From Promethearchaeota archaeon (lineage in GTDB: Archaea > Asgardarchaeota > Lokiarchaeia > Sigynarchaeales > SOKP01), in NCBI GenBank assembly GCA_019894875.1, contig JAGXNR010000037.1:1-25668 (forward strand): a DNA stretch of 25,668 bases, read 5' to 3'. Each line of letters starts with the position of its first letter. Position 1 is the stretch's first letter. This document shows positions 22,084-25,668 of the stretch, one piece after another. Position numbers and translations under genes: made by a program. The notes under the pieces are model-generated. The model was given only the letters and a program-made list of their open reading frames with translations. It was not told the DNA's origin and did not search any database.

Positions 22084-22482
22084 ATGTTGAATACCAAGAA
22101 GGAACAAACTGTAGGAAGACCAGAGCCAGAATTTAGATTTGGCATAGGAACGGTCATTTGGATTGTTATAGGCTTTATTGTTTCATGGGGAAATATGTTA
22201 CTTATTCTAAACTCTATGCAGATATGGTCATATTTAACGGTTATATTTACTACGATTATCCCTGGGGTCATCATTGGATTAAAAGATAGATACTGGGGTT
22301 ATGGATATATGGGTGGTTTTGCAATTGCGGGTATTCCTTTCGCATTTCATAATCCCGCACATGGATATCTTTTTGTTGGATGGTATACATTTGCCACAGC
22401 TCTTTTTATTTTTGTAATAGTTTTGCTAATTTTTTGGACGGGTTGGAGATCGATTTCAGCAATTAAACGAGTAGAGGAATAG
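22084..22482 (+). CDS. Small four-helix membrane protein
   Basis: Protein of 132 residues, family not recognised. A short polar N-terminus is followed by four hydrophobic segments at about 20-42, 47-66, 73-90 and 95-119, and a charged tail SAIKRVEE. The third segment is Gly- and aromatic-rich (WGYGYMGGFAIAGIPFAFH). No transporter or enzyme motif is seen. The gene stands alone between the RNA region and a convergent zinc-finger gene 21 nt away. A promoter could lie in the AT-rich DNA at 22000-22070. It is a real gene by hydropathy and stop-free length; its role is unknown. Confidence 0.65.
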   Translation: MLNTKKEQTVGRPEPEFRFGIGTVIWIVIGFIVSWGNMLLILNSMQIWSYLTVIFTTIIPGVIIGLKDRYWGYGYMGGFAIAGIPFAFHNPAHGYLFVGWYTFATALFIFVIVLLIFWTGWRSISAIKRVEE

Positions 22483-22503
22483 AATAAGATCTTCAATTTA
22501 ATT

Positions 22504-22710
22504 TTACGTCATAAACAACTGTTTACATTTTACACATAACTTTGCTTCTGATTTTGCTTTTTGGGCACATTTTAAACAATATTTTGTTTTACATGAGGGA
22601 CAGGTATAAGTTTCGCCTTCTACATTACCTTTATGAAGAAGACAGAAATTTTCATCAACTTTAAAGGATGGTGGAAGTGCTGGGGGTGGAGGAATTTCCT
22701 TGTTATTCAT
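22504..22710 (-). CDS. Mini protein with a RING/B-box-like cross-brace zinc finger
   Basis: Protein of 68 residues with a Pro-rich start (IPPPPALPP) and eight regularly spaced zinc ligands: Cys 23, His 26, Cys 37, Cys 40, Cys 45, Cys 48, Cys 59 and Cys 62. The pattern C-x2-H-x10-C-x2-C-x4-C-x2-C-x10-C-x2-C has the pairwise spacing of cross-brace fingers such as B-box and RING domains. These domains usually mediate protein contacts and in some cases ubiquitin transfer. Asgard archaea have ubiquitin systems, but nothing else in this window belongs to one. It starts at ATG 22710 and is convergent with the membrane-protein gene. The zinc-finger call is strong; the function is open. Confidence 0.75.
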   Translation of the reverse strand: MNNKEIPPPPALPPSFKVDENFCLLHKGNVEGETYTCPSCKTKYCLKCAQKAKSEAKLCVKCKQLFMT

Positions 22711-22796
22711 TATGCCACAAAATTTGTATTTAGATAGTTATGGTTATTTGTAAGTTTTTAATAAAAAATAAAATGTTTATTAAGGAAGCAACAAGA

Positions 22797-23258
22797 TTAT
22801 GATAATGAGGGTACTCCTTCGATATGAACACTTAAGACGTTTGCTACAGCCATAAATTTTTCGTGAATGTTATCAACAGTTAATTCTCCAGAATCAATAA
22901 TATCCCCTACTAAGTAAGTCTCGTAGAAGCACTTTTCCATCTCGTAACACAATCCGGTTGTATGTAAGATTTCTTTGCTTAGATTCAATTCATTTAACAC
23001 GTTAGATATCCCTTTTACAAGATCGGGGGAAAATTCCTTTAATTTTATCAGAATTTTTTTTATGTTTTTATTCTTAGTGGGAAAGCAACTAATTTTAACA
23101 ACATCTTCTCTTGAAATGAAGATAAGCAAATAATACGGGGAATCCATAATTTCCTCTTTTATTTCAGAAGGAAAGATCGGATTATTAACTAATTCATTGT
23201 TAGTTATAATTTGCCCTACAGAAATTTTATTTTTTTGAGCTCTATTGTCAGTTTCCAT
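22797..23258 (-). CDS. Hypothetical regulatory-type protein, possibly ACT-like
   Basis: Soluble protein of 153 residues from ATG 23258; a TTG three codons upstream is possible. I do not recognise it with certainty. The core, strand YYLLIFISRED, strand VVKISCFPT, helix KKILIKLKEFSPDLVKGISNVLN, then a strand HTTGLCYEMEKCFYETYLVG, has the beta-beta-alpha-beta order of ACT-type ligand-binding domains, and a C-terminal helix VDNIHEKFMAVANVLSVHIEG follows. ACT domains commonly sense amino acids. That is a structural guess. It has no close neighbour on its strand and is divergent from the longin-like gene at 23459, with about 200 nt of AT-rich promoter DNA between. Confidence 0.5.
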   Translation of the reverse strand: METDNRAQKNKISVGQIITNNELVNNPIFPSEIKEEIMDSPYYLLIFISREDVVKISCFPTKNKNIKKILIKLKEFSPDLVKGISNVLNELNLSKEILHTTGLCYEMEKCFYETYLVGDIIDSGELTVDNIHEKFMAVANVLSVHIEGVPSLS

Positions 23259-23458
23259 AATAATCAAAAACTTTAGAGTAATTAATGGTAATAGTTTAGA
23301 GAAACTATATAAATTTTTATTATTTTGTATTTTTTTCAGATTCTTAAGTAATACTAAGATATTATTTGTATTTTATATTTAAATCAGTTTTTAGTTAATT
23401 GACACTTTCTTTTGAGAAAATGCAAATAATATGAAGGTTTTTGTTTTAGGATACTAAA

Positions 23459-23947
23459 ATGTCTTTCTATAATAAGGATAATGGAAATTTTGGGTTTAAT
23501 TTAAAAAAAATTAATTCTCAAGAGAGTCTATTTCATGCAATTTATTTTTTAGATTATGAAACAGGATCTTTGCTAGTATGTAATAGGTATTCAAATGATC
23601 CAAGCTTTTTAAGGGATGATCTGATTTGTAGCTTTTTAAACGCAATCAATCTATTTATTAATGAATTAAAGGAAGGAGAAAATGAGGAGCTTCAAGAAAT
23701 CAACTTTAAAGATACAAGGATTTTGTACGAAAGAGAGGGGAAGTTATTAGTTATAGCAGTTACGAAGAAAAATGATGTCCGAATAGAACGTGGGATTGTT
23801 AGGGAAATATTAGAAGATTTTTATTTACGCTTCAAGAACCAAATAAACAACTTCAATGGTGCTATAAATTCCTCAATAAAGAATTATAAAAAAAGATTGG
23901 AAAATTTGAATTTGAATAATGTGTTCAAATTCAATTCAAGAATTTAA
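23459..23947 (+). CDS. Longin-like domain protein
   Basis: Protein of 162 residues. After a polar N-terminus, HAIYFLDYETGSLLVCNRY is the first beta hairpin of a longin/roadblock-like fold. It is followed by a helix ICSFLNAINLFINELKEG, a second sheet (TRILYEREGKLLVIAVTKK) and a helix around ILEDFYLRFKNQINNFNG. The same order is seen in many Asgard proteins annotated as longin-domain, which in eukaryotes sit in SNAREs, adaptors and GTPase regulators. No membrane segment is present. The gene is convergent with the repeat-protein gene and only 16 nt from its end. Domain assignment is by strand order and characteristic spacing, not by a catalytic motif. Confidence 0.55.
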   Translation: MSFYNKDNGNFGFNLKKINSQESLFHAIYFLDYETGSLLVCNRYSNDPSFLRDDLICSFLNAINLFINELKEGENEELQEINFKDTRILYEREGKLLVIAVTKKNDVRIERGIVREILEDFYLRFKNQINNFNGAINSSIKNYKKRLENLNLNNVFKFNSRI

Positions 23948-23963
23948 ATTTTATAGATAAAAC

Positions 23964-25007
23964 CTAGGTTTCCTTATCATCCTTTTTAAGCTTTTCAATG
24001 TCAGATTCGAATTTTTCTACGATAGTTTTTGCTTCAGTTTTTATTTCAATTCGGTGATCATCAATCTCTTTTTGTTCTTCAATTTGCTTAGCTTGTTTTT
24101 CGACAGTTCCGATAATTTTTTCCCCAACACTTTTAAGATCTGGATGAATATCAGTACGTTGCTCGTCTAATTCACGTCGTTTTTCAATGCGAAAAGCTTT
24201 CTCACCAATTGAGCTTTCAATCTTTTCCCCAGCACCTTTAAGGTCTGGTTGAATTTTAACACGTTGCTCATTCAATTCACGTTGTTTCTCAATGCGAAAA
24301 GCTTTCTCACCAATTAAGCTTTCAATCTTTTCCCCTGCACCTTTAAGGTCTGGACGGATCTTAACACGTTGTTCATCTAATTCACGTTGTTTTTCAATGC
24401 GAAAAGCCTTCTCACCAATTGAGCTTTCAATCTTTTCCCCTGCACCTTTGAGGTCTGGACGGATCTTAGCACGTTGCTCATCTAATTCACGTTGTTTTTC
24501 AATGCGAAAAGCCTTCTCACTAATTGAACTCTCGATTTTCTCCCCAGCACCTTTAAGGTCTGGACGGATTTTAACACGTTGTTCATCTAATTCACGTTGC
24601 TTTTCAACTCGAAATGCCTTTTCTTCGATAGTTTGTTCAATTTTTTCTGCTGTTCCAGCAATATCTGGTTTTAATTCTTTTAGTTGAGAAAAACTTTCTT
24701 TCTGACGATCGACAAAAAATGCTTTCTCTTCAATAGAAGGTTCTATAATCTCTGCAGTTCCAGCAATATCTGGTTTTAATTCTTTCAATTGAGCTACAGT
24801 TTCTTTGTGGCGATCAATCATAAACGCTTTTTCATCAATTAAATCTGAAATGTGATCTTTGCCCTCCTCAAAAGCCCGTTTTCTTTCATCTTCAATACTT
24901 TTTAAATAAGTTTCTCTATCTTCCTTCTCTTTTTTATATAAATCGTCTACAAGTTTTTTATGTTCTTCTATATCTTCCTTTGATGGAGGTTTTTCATTTT
25001 CACCCAT
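23964..25007 (-). CDS. Repeat protein with eight tandem 35-residue helical units
   Basis: Protein of 347 residues from ATG 25007; a GTG three codons upstream is possible. A charged N-terminal region of about 57 residues is followed by eight units of exactly 35 residues and a 10-residue acidic/basic tail. Each unit begins with EKAF(R/M/F), has a charged helix around KQRELDEQR, then a PDLKGAGEKIESSI segment with an invariant-looking Pro in units 1-7. The central four or five units are nearly identical; the first two (AGTAE type) and the last have diverged, which suggests recent internal expansion. No signal peptide, Cys or membrane segment is seen. A long alpha-helical or apolipoprotein-like rod is likely. 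The function is unknown. Confidence 0.75.
   Translation of the reverse strand: MGENEKPPSKEDIEEHKKLVDDLYKKEKEDRETYLKSIEDERKRAFEEGKDHISDLIDEKAFMIDRHKETVAQLKELKPDIAGTAEIIEPSIEEKAFFVDRQKESFSQLKELKPDIAGTAEKIEQTIEEKAFRVEKQRELDEQRVKIRPDLKGAGEKIESSISEKAFRIEKQRELDEQRAKIRPDLKGAGEKIESSIGEKAFRIEKQRELDEQRVKIRPDLKGAGEKIESLIGEKAFRIEKQRELNEQRVKIQPDLKGAGEKIESSIGEKAFRIEKRRELDEQRTDIHPDLKSVGEKIIGTVEKQAKQIEEQKEIDDHRIEIKTEAKTIVEKFESDIEKLKKDDKET
23997..24836 (-). repeat. Eight tandem 105-bp coding repeats
   Basis: The eight 35-residue units of the repeat protein correspond to 105-bp DNA units. The copies between about 24170 and 24600 are almost identical at DNA level, including silent positions, so they are recent duplications. 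The outer copies are older. Confidence 0.85.
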
Positions 25008-25148
25008 TCTTTTCACTTTTCAAAATTATAAACTTTTTCTAAAATAATAGTAGAATTGGTATTTATTTCTATTTAGATTTAAGATTAAAATAGTATTAAA
25101 TCTTTATAATAACTTCTATTGAGTGAAGATGTTTCAATCTTATTATCA

Positions 25149-25668
25149 TTATTTAATCGGAATTGGCTCAACTGAATCATCAGGAATCTGATCCATTAAG
25201 CTTAGCATTGTTAATTTTAGATTAAGCATTTCTATAGCTTCTAAATTTAATTTCTTGGATTCTTCTGAAGATTTTGGAAGGTTATATTTTGAAAATAATT
25301 GATCCAGATGTATTAATAACCTACACTTAAGTTCTTCCTGACTTTCTAAGTCGATATCCTGCTCTTTAAGCCAAAAATCTATTTCAGATTTGACTTGAAT
25401 TTCAGAATCATTAACCACATCATATGAAACTTCAATTTCTTCAGTATTTTGTAAACTGTTAAGATAATCTTGATCTTTGTACATTGGTTTTATTAATAAT
25501 CCTAGATTCATGATAAGTGGTTGAGTTTCCAGTTTTTCCAGAGAATCTGTCAGGAATTTCAATACTTGATCTTTCTGGGTAATATTTGAATAATTAATAT
25601 GCTCTTGAATAAAATGCATGATTGCGTTTTTAGTTAATAATTCTTCATAATCATAAATAGAATCAGGT
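25149..25668 (-). CDS. Hypothetical protein, 5' end beyond the window
   Basis: The frame is open from its stop at 25149 to the right edge of the window. The first ATG inside is at 25619, but 16 further sense codons lie upstream of it, reading like coding sequence (DSIYDYEELLTKNAIMHF), so the gene probably starts outside. About 172 residues are visible. They are rich in Glu, Leu and Lys, mostly helical, without Cys clusters or membrane segments, and end in the Pro-rich VEPIPIK. I do not recognise a family. It lies upstream of the repeat-protein gene on the same strand, with about 140 nt between them. Confidence 0.55.
   Translation of the reverse strand, partial: PDSIYDYEELLTKNAIMHFIQEHINYSNITQKDQVLKFLTDSLEKLETQPLIMNLGLLIKPMYKDQDYLNSLQNTEEIEVSYDVVNDSEIQVKSEIDFWLKEQDIDLESQEELKCRLLIHLDQLFSKYNLPKSSEESKKLNLEAIEMLNLKLTMLSLMDQIPDDSVEPIPIK

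Noticed and set aside
24292..24687. A repetitive plus-strand ORF of 131 codons
   Set aside because: It is the antisense shadow of the 105-bp coding repeats; the minus-strand protein explains the open frame.
23997..24836. CRISPR-like periodic repeats
   Set aside because: The units are contiguous 105-bp coding repeats without unique spacers.

Overview
The window reads as chromosome of an Asgard archaeon, most likely of the Lokiarchaeia. The DNA is strongly AT-rich. It encodes archaeal information-processing proteins (TATA-binding protein, a two-domain CDC48 ATPase, O-phosphoseryl-tRNA(Sec) kinase) and a tetraether-lipid-synthase-like radical SAM protein. It also carries the eukaryote-like set expected of Asgard genomes: three Ras/Rab/Arf-type small GTPases, two longin-like proteins, two V4R (TRAPP/Bet3-fold-like) proteins and a mini cross-brace zinc finger. 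The lineage is inferred from this gene mix; no rRNA is present. No mobile element, CRISPR array or tRNA was found.

Layout. 1-1474: the tail of an M29-type aminopeptidase, then (minus strand) a membrane zinc-ribbon protein followed by a PncC/CinA-type amidase. 1627-4544 (plus): a small GTPase whose N-terminus is split by a 30-nt insert, a thioredoxin-like protein, a V4R protein, a second GTPase with an Arf-like G3 box, and TBP. 4650-5858 (minus): an orphan ORF and a longin-like/winged-helix protein. 6072-9566 (plus): a GIY-YIG nuclease, PSTK and CDC48. 9622-13047 (minus): a small unknown protein, a class I aminotransferase, a third GTPase, a V4R-like protein and a PPC/DUF296 protein. 13228-19503 (plus): a leader region, ileS, cysS, an SDR and an alpha/beta-hydrolase-fold protein that lacks the nucleophile. 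19562-21292 (minus): the Tes-like radical SAM enzyme. 21657-21799: a candidate structured RNA. 22084-25668: small accessory genes, including a four-helix membrane protein, the cross-brace zinc finger, a longin-like protein, a protein of eight 35-residue repeats, and a 5'-truncated ORF at the window edge.

Two observations stand out. First, the GTPase at 1627-2196 is interrupted inside its first beta strand by exactly 30 nt carrying two in-frame stops. The insert and its flanks fold into a bulge-helix-bulge-like structure, and cutting at the usual positions in the two bulges restores a perfect small-GTPase N-terminus. This looks like a tiny archaeal pre-mRNA intron in a signature eukaryote-like gene. 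Second, the isoleucyl-tRNA synthetase gene is preceded by a 24-codon ORF with six Ile codons, three of them consecutive just before its last sense codon. A 10-bp hairpin and a T10 tract follow. This is the layout of a leader-peptide attenuator, which would be unexpected in an archaeon. Both rest on sequence reading alone and need RNA data.
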